Below are positions 1-9,602 of a stretch of 64,000 nucleotides of DNA, one piece after another. The notes below the pieces were generated by a model. The model saw nothing but the letters and a program-made list of their open reading frames with translations, did not search any database and was not told where the DNA came from. A program made the position numbers and the translations under genes. Position 1 is the stretch's first letter. Each line of letters begins with the position of its first letter. The DNA is taken from contig JAPFBL010001617.1 of assembly GCA_026182355.1 (NCBI GenBank), forward strand, positions 2,703,501 through 2,767,500. Reading direction: 5' to 3'. This stretch comes from Hermatobates lingyangjiaoensis (Eukaryota; Arthropoda; Insecta; Hemiptera; Hermatobatidae).

Positions 1-1849
1 CAATTTTTGATCACTAGTTCCGGGCATGCCCACCTGATGCCAGCACCATCTGGGTTACTATCTTTGTATCAGTTTAATATAAATATTGATTGATTTTATA
101 TTATTTAATTAATATTACTATAATTTATTTTTAATTTTGAGGAGATAAAGCTCAAGTAGTATTTGAGTAATGAATAAATATTACATTAATATAAATTATA
201 ATTTATATTAAATCATTTAAATTATTTGTACATACACATACGCATACTGAATGAATGTTAGGACAACTGAATAATTTGTTTCATAACAATATTGTGATAT
301 ATTTGATAATCATACGCCTATTAATTAGGAAATATGACTCTAAAATACGCAAGATAAAAATACAGATCACATTTGGGTATTGTTTTGTTCACAACCAATT
401 AACTAGCATCTCAAGTATAATGAAGGTAAATGGGAAAAATTAAATAAATCAGTTGCTACAACTTCAACTTAACCAAATCACTGACAAAACGAATAATGTC
501 AATGACTTTTGTTTATATAAATTAACATACTTAATTACAACAAAAAATTGCAATTTACTAAAATCTTAGTGCCAAACCTCGTGATGTTTGATAATAACAC
601 TCATTACACGTTTAATTTTACCCCGTCTCAGCTTGATTAAGCAATAGATATTATTAAACGGCGTTCGTCACTTTAATTATACACCAGTTATTTTGGCTTG
701 AACAATGACACACACTTGATAAATCTCATCAAAAAAACACCCTCTTTATCTCATAGGTTGACAATAACTAACGGAAACTCTTATAAATTGTCTTGATATA
801 TTATTAAAATGCCATACTTGAATAATAACGTAACCACCAGCATCATATCAGAACTAGCGTCCTAGTCCTACTGTCTTCTACATAGACACTCTCACATACA
901 GTCATATTTTCTAATTAATAGGCGTTGATTATCAAATATATCACAATATTATTATGAAAGGTATTGCGTATGTGTGTGTGAGTTTGATTTTATGTCTACT
1001 TACATATAGTCATGTTGAGTGTAATTCATTTCAGTTTCTTTTCAAATAACAATTAGTGCTAAAAAGATAAATCTTAGGTAATATGACTGTCCGTTTTATA
1101 CGAGTGGTGATGAATTCTATCAAAACGTAAAAGAAGATTATTCAATTTCACATCGCATTGTATGTGATACATAATAGATAATATTTAGTGCGTTAAATAA
1201 TAATTTTCTGGTATTTTTGTAATGACTAGATGGTTTAATTACATGTGTTATTTGGTAAATGCTATGAAAAGAAATAGCAGTTCTATTGCTATGTACAATA
1301 TAAAGATATATAGAATTATACACTTTTATAAAAGCATATTAGAAAATTCATAAAACTACTCAAAACTTTAACCAATGAGTTTCATTTTTAATTGTTTTTT
1401 GTGGTTCTTCTGATAGTCGTCAATTAGTTAATATATAGCAAGAATAAAGTTAATTGCTTTAGGTTTATCATGAACTTACTAGTATCTTTCAACCTTTTTG
1501 TAATTTTCTCATGTCTTCAACGGATTAGATACAATAAACTAATGACAACTGTTTTGCCTCCTATTCATGTTTGAGGTTCTGAAAGATATCTTTAATATAG
1601 AAAATCTGTTGAAAAATTAGTTATGAAAATGTTAGAAATAACCTTTTTTTTATGAAAATACTGAAATAAATATACCATATATGAAATGTAGATTTTATGC
1701 TGTATCTTCTTGTGTCTTTAAAAAGAACTATTGTTGAGAATGTAAAGATGTTTAAGTATATTTAAAAAATAATATCAACTAAAGTAATGGATATAGCTAA
1801 GAGTATGATAGAATTTCAGAAGTAATTAGAAGTCAATGATCTTTTGAAG
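1..1849. other. AT-rich non-coding sequence, probably intron of the MFS gene
   Basis: No convincing exon is visible here. The first 70 bases are clearly less AT-rich than what follows and stay open in one frame on each strand. On the minus strand they read SNPDGAGIRWACPELVIKN, after a weak acceptor-like CAAAG. This could be the edge of an exon cut by the window, but nothing confirms it. The remainder is simple AT-rich DNA, consistent with the intron before the exon at 1850. Confidence 0.4.
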
Positions 1850-2095
1850 GTCAATGGGCTCCTGCATATGTATGGTGTTTGGCAGAGTTGGAGTCGCTGT
1901 AGGAAACCCATTTTTAGGTTATATTCAGCAGGTCAATTGCGATGCTGGGTACTACACATTGACGGCAATAATTGTTGGTAAGAAAAGAATACATTATTTT
2001 TGAGATATTAAATTATCTCTTCAAATATTAATTATTAATTCTTTTTAGCTATATGTGGACTTGCCTTACTTCTTCCAATTAAAAAGAAAAAATAA
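1850..2095 (+). CDS. MFS transporter (SV2/SLC22-like), last two exons
   Basis: These are the last two exons of a membrane transporter; earlier exons lie off the left edge. Exon A (1850-1977) reads MGSCICMVFGRVGVAVGNP, then LGYIQQVNCDAGYYTLTAIIV. It ends at a G|GTAAG donor. After a 71-base intron with a TTTTTAG acceptor, exon B (2049-2095) continues AICGLALLLPIKKKK and stops at TAA. The glycine-rich GR-G---GNP helix followed by a short loop, a last hydrophobic helix ending in LLP and a lysine tail is typical of the C-terminus of SV2-like and SLC22-like transporters. Substrate cannot be inferred. The exon A acceptor (TTTTGAAG|G) is the weakest boundary; an in-frame TGA lies just upstream at about 1845. 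The protein was seen only by joining splice sites. Confidence 0.7.
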
Positions 2096-2156
2096 TTCAA
2101 GGTGATCCTCAGTCATTAATTTATAACTTTTTAACATTTGTACTCCAATTTTTTGA

Positions 2157-2162
2157 AATAAA
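2157..2162 (+). promoter_or_regulatory. Polyadenylation signal AATAAA
   Basis: A canonical AATAAA lies 62 bases after the transporter stop codon, a normal spacing for a short 3' UTR. Such hexamers are frequent by chance in AT-rich DNA. Confidence 0.4.
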
Positions 2163-3006
2163 TATTTTCACTCTTAAAAATACTGTAATTCTAGTTATAC
2201 TTTATTATTCTTCAGTTCAGAGTACAATTAATTTTTGTGTGCTATTTCTCTTCAAATTCTTCAAAGCGATGATGTAATATTCTCTGTTGTGTGTAGTTAA
2301 CTAAGGATGATAATTGGTAATGAAAACCTTAAATTAGGAGAACTTGTTAAAACATAAAAAAATATTTTCAGTTTAATAGAAAAATCCAAAAGGGCTGAAG
2401 GAAGAAATACGCCGATGTATAAGATAGTCAGCAAAATAAGGAATTTTGGCTAGACTATAAAAAATTTAACTGTATAAACAAATATTATAACTTATATTGA
2501 CCCAACTAGTTCTATTTGATATACTAAAGTAATTTTATTTTGAGGATTTCAAAAATTTAAATACAAAAAATCCTTATAAATCAAAACCGCACAATCTTCT
2601 ATTTCAGAATTTGCTTGATCTGTGTTTAATGTGTAGTGGAAGTTTGACAAAGGTATTAAAAAGTTCTTATTTCAACATGAGCGACAAACAATTAGATGAA
2701 GTTACTACCATAAGAAAAACATAGTAAAGTCAACCAAAAGAGTGGAAACTAATATTTAAACTAACAACTATCTTGTTTTCCCTCCCAGACCATCCTCTCC
2801 GAGGTCGAACCGCACAAATTTTTTCATCTCCTGTTTAAAGAAATTGAGGGTCAAATGGGGTATCAAATGCCGGATCTACCAGTCTAGAGACGAGCACGAA
2901 AGCCACTGGGCTACTCTGGGTCAATTATCACCTGTGCATATAAAAAGAGTCAAGAGTCTAGAATAACTAAGTTTAAAGGTCGTTACCTCCGAAATTGCGG
3001 TGCATA
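2163..3006. other. Intergenic AT-rich DNA
   Basis: No gene is seen. A patch at about 2785-2990 has higher GC and contains several CG dinucleotides, and may be an old dispersed repeat. It has no lasting open frame. Confidence 0.4.
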
Positions 3007-3090
3007 ATATATATATATATATATACTTATAAAAATATATATATATATATTTTTTTTATTTACTATTGCTATATATATATATATATATAT
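3007..3090. repeat. (TA)n microsatellite, left border of PLE palindrome
   Basis: Two TA runs are separated by a short T-rich stretch. They immediately precede the left arm of the inverted PLE structure and mirror the TA run at 4062-4132. Confidence 0.9.
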
Positions 3091-3290
3091 TATTGAATTT
3101 AATGGCAGATTCTGCGTTCACGACTTTCTTACTTATAGCTTCTATTTTCCTTACAATTTTCTTTTGAGAAGGTGATAATTGCCAAAGCAAACTAGCAAAC
3201 GACATTCAGAAGGCTGGAAACAACCACTTCACTGGGGATAACTATATTTAATTAAACACTACACTAGATTAAACTAAGATAACAACAAGC

Positions 3291-3315
3291 TTTCGGCCCC
3301 ATGGGTCATCATCAG
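3291..3315 (-). ncRNA. Hammerhead-like motif, left arm
   Basis: On the minus strand CTGATGA is followed by a CCC-ATG-GGG hairpin and then GAAA, the order of the hammerhead core. Known PLEs carry such ribozymes in their terminal repeats. Stem III is not clear, so activity is unproven. Confidence 0.4.
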
Positions 3316-3536
3316 GTTCTTTAACTACTTATATTAACTAAATATACATATTACTGACTACTTTGGCGTTTAAATGCCAACTGAAAACTGCTTTCTGTCG
3401 AAGTGAAAGTTGGTGGTGAGGGTGGAGTAGGGGTGAGTGCAGGTCAACAAAAAACTTATGGCCCTTCAACTCAACCGAACTCGGTCATCGCCCTCTTTTC
3501 TAACTAATTTAAAAAAAATTATCTATATTCTAAAAA

Positions 3537-3677
3537 CTAGGAATCATTACTTTGTACATTTAAACTAGGTAAGAAGTCTTTAATGTACAGAGCTTCTAAG
3601 ATTTTAAGTCTATTGTAATCTCTATTAACATGTAGGATGGTAGTACCCTCAACCAGGTTCTGCCTAGAAAGGGGAAT
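3537..3677 (-). pseudogene. PLE protein C-terminus remnant
   Basis: The minus strand reads LSRQNLVEGTTILHVNRD, then YNRLKILEALYIKDFLPSLN, and stops at TAG. This is the helix and conserved ILEALYI---PSLN tail that follows the GIY-YIG nuclease in Penelope-like proteins. Reverse transcriptase and the catalytic part of the nuclease are absent. It lies in the centre of the palindrome, upstream of the left-arm hammerhead-like motif. Confidence 0.7.
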
Positions 3678-3796
3678 ACCCCTACTCCACCCTCACCACC
3701 AACTTTCACTTCGACAGAAAGCAGTTTTCAGTTGGCATTTAAACGCCAAAGTAGTCAGTAATATGTATATTTAGTTAATATAAGTAGTTTAAGAAC

Positions 3797-3821
3797 CTGA
3801 TGATGACCCATGGGGCCGAAA
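3797..3821 (+). ncRNA. Hammerhead-like motif, right arm
   Basis: CTGATGA, a small CCC-ATG-GGG stem-loop and GAAA occur in hammerhead order, about 80 bases upstream of the PLE N-terminal reading frame. It is the mirror copy of the motif at 3291-3315. Confidence 0.45.
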
Positions 3822-4057
3822 GCTTGTTGTTATCTTAGTTTAATCTAGTGTAGTGTTTAATTAAATATAGTTATCCCCAGTGAAGTGGTTGTTTCCAGCC
3901 TTCTGGATGTCGTTTGCTAGTTTGCTTTGGCAATTATCACCTTCTCAAAAGACAATTGTAAGGAAAATAGAAGCTATAAGTAAGAAAGTCGTGAACGCAG
4001 AATCTGCCATCAAATTCAATAATATATGCTTGAAAGAGGACTTGCTGCCGAAATACA

Positions 4058-4061
<4 letters not shown>

Positions 4062-4116
<55 letters not shown>

Positions 4117-4132
4117 TATATATATATATATA
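4062..4132. repeat. (TA)n microsatellite between convergent PLE units
   Basis: The long TA run starts right after the codons for TNI at the end of the right arm. A minus-strand unit with its own hairpin motif lies on the other side, so two units point their 3' ends at this tract. Confidence 0.9.
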
Positions 4133-4230
4133 TAATCTCCAAAAATTGTTCTTAACATCTTCTATTCTATTCTATGTTTTGTTATTGAGGGCTAGGTCAA
4201 ATAAAAGAAAATAAACTCCTTCCTAGGCCG

Positions 4231-4262
4231 ACGTTTTGATGTATTTGTACATCATCTTCAGG
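4231..4262 (-). ncRNA. Degenerate hammerhead-like hairpin
   Basis: On the minus strand CTGAAGA is followed by a perfect 6-bp hairpin (GATGTA, loop CAAA, TACATC) and then AAAACGTCGG. The core differs from CTGATGA...GAAA, so it is probably inactive. CGTCGG recurs after the equivalent hairpin near 26541. Confidence 0.35.
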
Positions 4263-4478
4263 GCTAAAATTAGAGTAAGAACTATAATACATTTACCAAA
4301 ACAATCTACAACTCACATAGAGAACTAACACAAATTTTTGAGACCAACAGATACATACAAAAGGTTATTTTATAATCAGAGTTGTTGAGTACACATCTAT
4401 TTCAAAGTATCACTGATACTGATAATCGTAGACAGCCTTCTTCCCATTCAGTACCACTCCTAATGAATGAAGGAGATC

Positions 4479-4730
4479 TTAATGTGGATGTTGGTTTAGG
4501 AGTTCTTGGTCATCCTGTTCACTTTTTGGTTCCACCTTTACCTTTAGAGTCTTTCCACCCAATTCTTGCACCAAAGACTGGATGGGTTCAACAATGGGCG
4601 TGGCACTTTTTCTAAAATAGTCGTCTACAAAACCGTTTCCCTGTCTGTATATTCGGTATTTTGTCCGAATGTCATTGGCTGTTTTAATAATATCCTCTTG
4701 TAAGCGTACATCCTTCACAGGCGGTGTCAT
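4479..4730 (-). CDS. Unidentified 83-residue protein, probably mobile-element derived
   Basis: The ORF starts MTPPVKDVRLQEDIIKTAND and contains a charged, probably helical stretch, then PIVEPIQSLVQELGG and an acidic, glutamine-rich tail. No catalytic motif, membrane segment or signal peptide is visible. The sequence just upstream on the same strand (about 5020-4735) also looks protein-derived, with fragments such as YDEKADAYGRIYKIYA and a cysteine cluster CGPDTCICTLCG, but is broken by stops and frame changes. I cannot name the family. The setting between PLE fragments suggests a transposon or virus-like element rather than a host gene. Confidence 0.4.
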   Translation of the reverse strand: MTPPVKDVRLQEDIIKTANDIRTKYRIYRQGNGFVDDYFRKSATPIVEPIQSLVQELGGKTLKVKVEPKSEQDDQELLNQHPH

Positions 4731-5050
4731 TGTTTATCTGACGTGGCTCTCCACTGTCTGCTCTTATTATATTTTTTTCTAAATCCCTGACAATTCGATG
4801 GTACAGCATACCACATAGAGTACAGATGCACGTGTCCGGTCCACAAGTCATACCTTGTCGGCTCCATATACAAGTGTCATAATTTCCAGATTGTCTACTA
4901 ATTCATCTGTTCGAATATTCCTTCAACTTGCATATATTTTATAAATTCGACCATACGCATCAGCTTTTTCATCATAGTTCCTCACATGTTTGATTGCTTC
5001 CATATAGCGGTGGTAGGCTGGATTTTAATTATATATATATATATATATAT

Positions 5051-8000
5051 TTGGTGTTTTTTCTTAAATCCATCATACTGAATAAATACATTCTGTCTCA
5101 TACAAACTTTTCAGCTCTCACTTTCATAGATATACAAGGCTTTATAGCAAGTGAGTCTTAAATAGAGATATAATTATGCCAAATATATTAATTAAAGTAA
5201 TCCATTCAGAACCAGCAAAACTATTATTGAGCTCTATGAATTCAAATTTTAAGAAAATGATTTTTTTAAATATTTTACCAATTTGAGCTTTCTGATTGAT
5301 TTACTAGCATTGTTTTTATATTTTATATGACGTTCATATATGATTTAACTACTTGTTGAATTTTATGATTTTTTTATAGCTTTTCAAGTTTTTTATGATC
5401 GTTAATGAATAAAAATAGATAAGTTGTCTCTTTGTACATATCTAACTTATTCTTTGACATTTGATCTTAATGTTTTTTTCCCAGGCAACGGGTGATATTA
5501 TAAATGAAAGGGAATTAAGATCTTTTAACTATTAACCGTTCTTGCCAGAGTCTGAAAGATAATGCTGTATTCACTAAATTTTATACGAGTACATTAAAGA
5601 TATAGTCAGTCACACCACTGAAGTCAAATACATCATTGAAATTAAAATTAGTTCAAAGATTTATGACTTTTAGATACAAAATGTATCTTTAATTTAAAAA
5701 TTAAAGTATAAAAAGAATTATACTTTTACACCTGTTTGAACAGCTTGAAAGTATATAGCTGGTAGTTAATTAAAGTTTGTGTACTATCGTAGTTCAAAAA
5801 GGATGATATAGTCACAAATCAAGAAATTTGATGTTCTAGATGGAATCAAATATTTTACTAAGGCTAAACAATCGGTTTTGCAAACAAAAAAAATAAACTA
5901 GCATAAAAAGTTATAAATGACTAATAAATAATTATAATACTAAAATTATTGCTTCTTTGAAAATAAACTTTGTCATTAGTTCTAAGAAACAGCAATTATT
6001 ATAGTGCATTTCTACAAAGAGTAACCTTATTCATTTCTTTTGAAGAAAAACCAAGAATTTGTGTCATCACTATCGTAAGTAATCATGGCTGTACAAGTTG
6101 TATCCTTAAAAAAGGTTTGTGGCAAAAGAAAACACAATTGAAACTGTAATATGGAGTTCTTCAAATTGAATAATCTCCTAAAACGAAGAAACTCTAACTT
6201 ATTTGATGAATTCGCTTATTAAAATGTAAATAGTTCAATACTATTTCTATATAATTATATAAAACATTGAAAACAAAAAAAAATTATGGCTTAAGGAATT
6301 CATAATCAACAATTTGGTGGCTGAAGAAAGAATCTGTGCAGTCTAATCCACCGAGACGCCCTGAAGTCATGGATTAAAGTTGTGTTTGTTAGAAGTGAAG
6401 AATACATGGGAATTTTTATTCTGCCTATACTAATGGAAGTTTAGTTAAAATCTTAAGTGTTTTAATATATATGAACATCGTGTGACGCACGTTACAATTG
6501 CATAAATGATTACGAACTCTTCAGTGATGCCTAAGACCATTTTAAGAGTGAAGCAATGAAATCAATTGTTTCACATATCTTAAACTAAACTATATAATAT
6601 TCCATTTTTGAGATATCATCTTTACATATAAATAAGATATATATTTATTTTCTTAAAATACCACAATAATTTTTGCCATACAAGCTTCTTATGTATTGAT
6701 GGTGTGGTGTGAAAAGTGTTATAAAAAAGCCTGTATTTATGTATCAAAAAGTTAATTAAGGCGAGAATTTTTTATATTTTAAATTTATGTAAAATATTTT
6801 TTACAACAAATGTGCACGTAGAGCGAGAGCTAGAGAGAAGGAGAGAGAGAGAGAGAGTGAGAGAGATAAACCCCGATACAATATATATGATTCAGTGGAA
6901 TAGGAACGAAGACTTAATTAAAATATAATAAATAACATTTATTATACAACTATATACATTTAAACTCTGAAGTCTCAATGACTTTTACCATTTTATGAAC
7001 GTGAGAGTTTGACAAGATAATCAATCATATTTTCATCAAAAATTATTTATCATAATAAATGATATCATATATGTGGAGACCATTTCATTAGCTTTTTACC
7101 CTAGAGTGATTTATCATAATGTTATACTTACACCACTTGGAAAAACGTTTTGTGAAAGAGTAAAATATAATTGAAGAATGGGTTTCATCTGTACACTGAG
7201 AAGTAAAGTATAGTACGCTGTGTAATACACAATATCCAGTTCATTCTGTTTGGCATGATGGGACATTATTAATATAGACTATCTAGTATATTCCTTTAAC
7301 GGTAACTTATAAATGCAAAAAAAATTGCATTTTTGTGACGCTAGAAATGGAAATACAAGATGAAAAAGTATAAATATTGTATGATTCTCTTATTATGCTA
7401 AAATAATTACCAAATTCAAATAAATTACTACAGAGAGCACAATACTTACAGTGACAATTTTATTTACCGGGAAACGTGGAATTTTAAAATTTGTGTTTCT
7501 ATTTTAATATACACTTAAATCCTTATACTCGTATATCAATTCTATTATACTACGTAGACAATAACCAGTCAATCCATCAATCTACTCATAAATATTAAAT
7601 TTCTGAAATTCACCCAGATCTGATGTAGTTTTCTAGAAATATATTAATGTTGCAGCAGCGATTAACCTTCGTATTGTGATAGAATTTACTTTAAATGGTA
7701 CAGCAAGAACTTCTTCCTTTCAATTATTAAGGAACATTGAGAAGGAGATTACAAATTACTGGGTATTTCAAGCAGAATTTTACTCTACAATTATGGATAC
7801 TGCTTTCAGATAATTTTAAGATACGTATAACTGCTTAATCTGTGTAACACATATTTACATCTATAAACAAATTGAAGCTTATGTCCGAATTTTATAAGTT
7901 ATAGGCCTTTATAAAATATAGGCTCTGAATAGATTGATAATTCAGTGCAGAAGCGAAGTTATGGGGCTTTAAGCTGTATTTTCCTAACTTCACAGACAAG

Positions 8001-8219
8001 TTTGTTTTGAAAATACACAGGTATAGCAAGTAGGTATTGTTAGTTGATTTTAATTTCATTGGAGCATATGAATATATTGAGTATTTGACATCATTGAAAA
8101 GGTGTTTCCCAGAGTTGAGGATGTACTGTCTACTCAGAATAAATAGTTTTGTGAACTAGCAATTCTCAACCCTTAATATGAACAGGCTTAATAATCAACA
8201 AACAAGCTCATACGCTATA
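5051..8219. other. AT-rich non-coding region
   Basis: There are no exons, recognisable repeats or long ORFs. The only clear landmark is a purine microsatellite of GA units at about 6821-6868. Confidence 0.5.
6821..6868. repeat. (GA)n microsatellite
   Basis: An imperfect GA/GAGA run of about 48 bases, interrupted by GC and GT steps. Confidence 0.8.
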
Positions 8220-8224
8220 TCACT

Positions 8225-8640
8225 TTTCTTCGCCAAAATGTGTGTCTAGGCAACATTTTTTTTCTCCGAAACTACGAACTCTTCAGAATTTTAAAACAAC
8301 TGGAAATATATTTTTTTTCAATAAATTATAAAGTTTTGACTTGTGATTCAATCTGAAAGCTTGTAGGGATGATGGAAGCCATACCATTTGGCGGATCAAA
8401 ATGAAATTATACTTAAGAATAAATATTAAATGGGGAATGAGTCAAGGATTTTTTTCCAAAATTACATTAACCATACAGGAGTTAGGGTCAATTTTATGTT
8501 TTCAGAAAATATTTTTTGACTCTAAACAGCTCATTAAAGAATAATTAAGTTTTGCCAAAAAATTGAGCAGAAAATTAGCAGTTTGTAAAAAAATTCGTGA
8601 AATTTTAATTACAGCATTGCAAAGAGCAATGAATCTATAA
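8225..8640 (+). mobile_element. TTACTATAAG-family fragment (internal part)
   Basis: It matches the middle of the 1.6 kb repeat, including the landmarks CAATAAA-TATAAAGTTTTGACTT, GGCGGATCAAAATGAAA and GCTCATTAAAGAATAA. Both ends are missing and divergence is high, so this is an old copy. It runs directly into a PLE fragment. Confidence 0.6.
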
Positions 8641-8669
8641 GAACTAAATATTCATCATTATTCTGAATA

Positions 8670-8800
8670 TTCAACATTGATAAGATGCAATGATTTCGGA
8701 CGCCACTATATTGGATAAACAGATAGGACTTTAAGACAGCGATATAAAGTACATATTCATGGTTTCATTAGAGAAGGAATAAATGAAAGTAATTTTCAAA
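8670..8800 (+). pseudogene. PLE GIY-YIG endonuclease fragment
   Basis: The frame reads RCNDFGRHYIG, a stop in place of glutamine, then TDRTLRQRYKVHIHGFI. This is the C--C/YIG-T-R---R---H signature of the GIY-YIG nuclease at the C-terminus of Penelope-like proteins. Only about 45 residues remain, cut by a repeat end at about 8819. Confidence 0.65.
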
Positions 8801-8818
8801 TTTTTAAAACAACAATCA

Positions 8819-8876
8819 ATCTGGAGTGGCCCACACTCAACTCTACTATAATTAATTATAATATCAAACTCGTTGA
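8819..8876 (-). mobile_element. TTACTATAAG-family 3' end, solo
   Basis: Reverse complement of the family 3' terminus: TCTGGAGTGGCCCACACTC, then CTACTATAA and AATATCAAACT. Only the end is present. Confidence 0.6.
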
Positions 8877-9082
8877 CAACCAACTGATTTTTGTTTTGTA
8901 GTATGTGGCAATATTATCATTTGTTTACATGTAGATATAATCATTTCATCAGTTAAAGAAACTTGAAATAATTGATCAATCCTACATGTTATTAAAATTA
9001 TATTTAATAGAGGGCCTAAATCTCATTCTATTAACTAGAAGAATGAAAAAAACTGGATATTTGTCATAAGCATAGCAGTTCT

Positions 9083-9500
9083 TCTACATAACGAAAGAGA
9101 CCATGCCTAATACTTCAATATTACCCAGAGATAATATGCAGATAATACCCAGATTGATAACATTATCCGTGATTACATTTAGCGACGTCCACCGTATGTA
9201 TGTAAATAAAAATATTTCTTTTGTAGCTTCTACGATAATGCCTAATTTTGAAGACTCTAAACTTAGTAGTTTAGAAGAAAATAAATGTAGTCTAAAATCA
9301 ATGTTTGGCCAAAAAAGTGACTTTCCCATCATGCATAATTGCTCACAAACAATAGCGTTCATCTACACTATGAGGTCCATTTTTCTGTAAAATATTAATT
9401 TTATCCATCAAAGTTTTGGATACACAACATCGACATCATCGAAAAAATACCATGAAACGAATTTTTAAAATTACTGTACTTTACTTATAGTAAAGTAAAA
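9083..9500 (-). mobile_element. TTACTATAAG-family 5' part, inverted
   Basis: The minus-strand 5' portion ends at CTTTACTTATAGTAAAGT near 9500. It lies head-to-head with the longer copy that begins at 9603. ORFs here are by-products of the repeat. Confidence 0.6.
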
Positions 9501-9602
9501 ATGTATTTTTTTTTCAATAAAACATACAAATTTTGACTGTGAGTGAATGTTGAAGCTTTTGAAGAGACAAAAATCATTTTCTTATTAACCAATTTGATAT
9601 TT

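Larger units (their letters stand above)
3087..4024. mobile_element. Palindromic Penelope-like element insertion
   Basis: Left arm 3087-3434 and right arm 3678-4024 are near-perfect reverse complements of about 348 bases around a 243-base centre. Each arm carries, toward its outer end, a hammerhead-like motif and then the first roughly 60 codons of a PLE protein, stopping at (TA)n. The right arm reads KTIVRKIEAISKKVVNAE, then FNNICLKEDLLPKYTNI, as a short lysine-rich coiled region ending in the LLP-Y-TNI motif. The centre holds a PLE C-terminus. The structure resembles two 5'-truncated copies in opposite directions, fused at their truncated ends. Confidence 0.8.
4133..5030 (-). mobile_element. 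TA-bounded unit with hammerhead-like hairpin and small ORF
   Basis: This segment lies between (TA)n tracts at 4062-4132 and about 5030-5050. On the minus strand the order is decayed coding sequence (5030-4735), an 83-codon ORF (4730-4479), about 220 bases of spacer, a hairpin motif at 4262-4231, a tail, then (TA)n. That order resembles the PLE end units nearby, but the ORF is not a recognisable PLE protein. It may be a separate element or an accidental neighbour. Confidence 0.4.

Noticed and set aside
4062..4132. ORFs of repeated Ile-Tyr (YIYIYI) on both strands, also near 24980, 26360, 27100, 51040 and 63410
   Set aside because: These are translations of (TA)n. Only the non-repetitive codons next to them carry PLE information.
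9084..9390. Overlapping 92- and 95-codon ORFs on both strands
   Set aside because: They lie wholly within a TTACTATAAG-family copy, and other copies of the same segment do not keep the frame.
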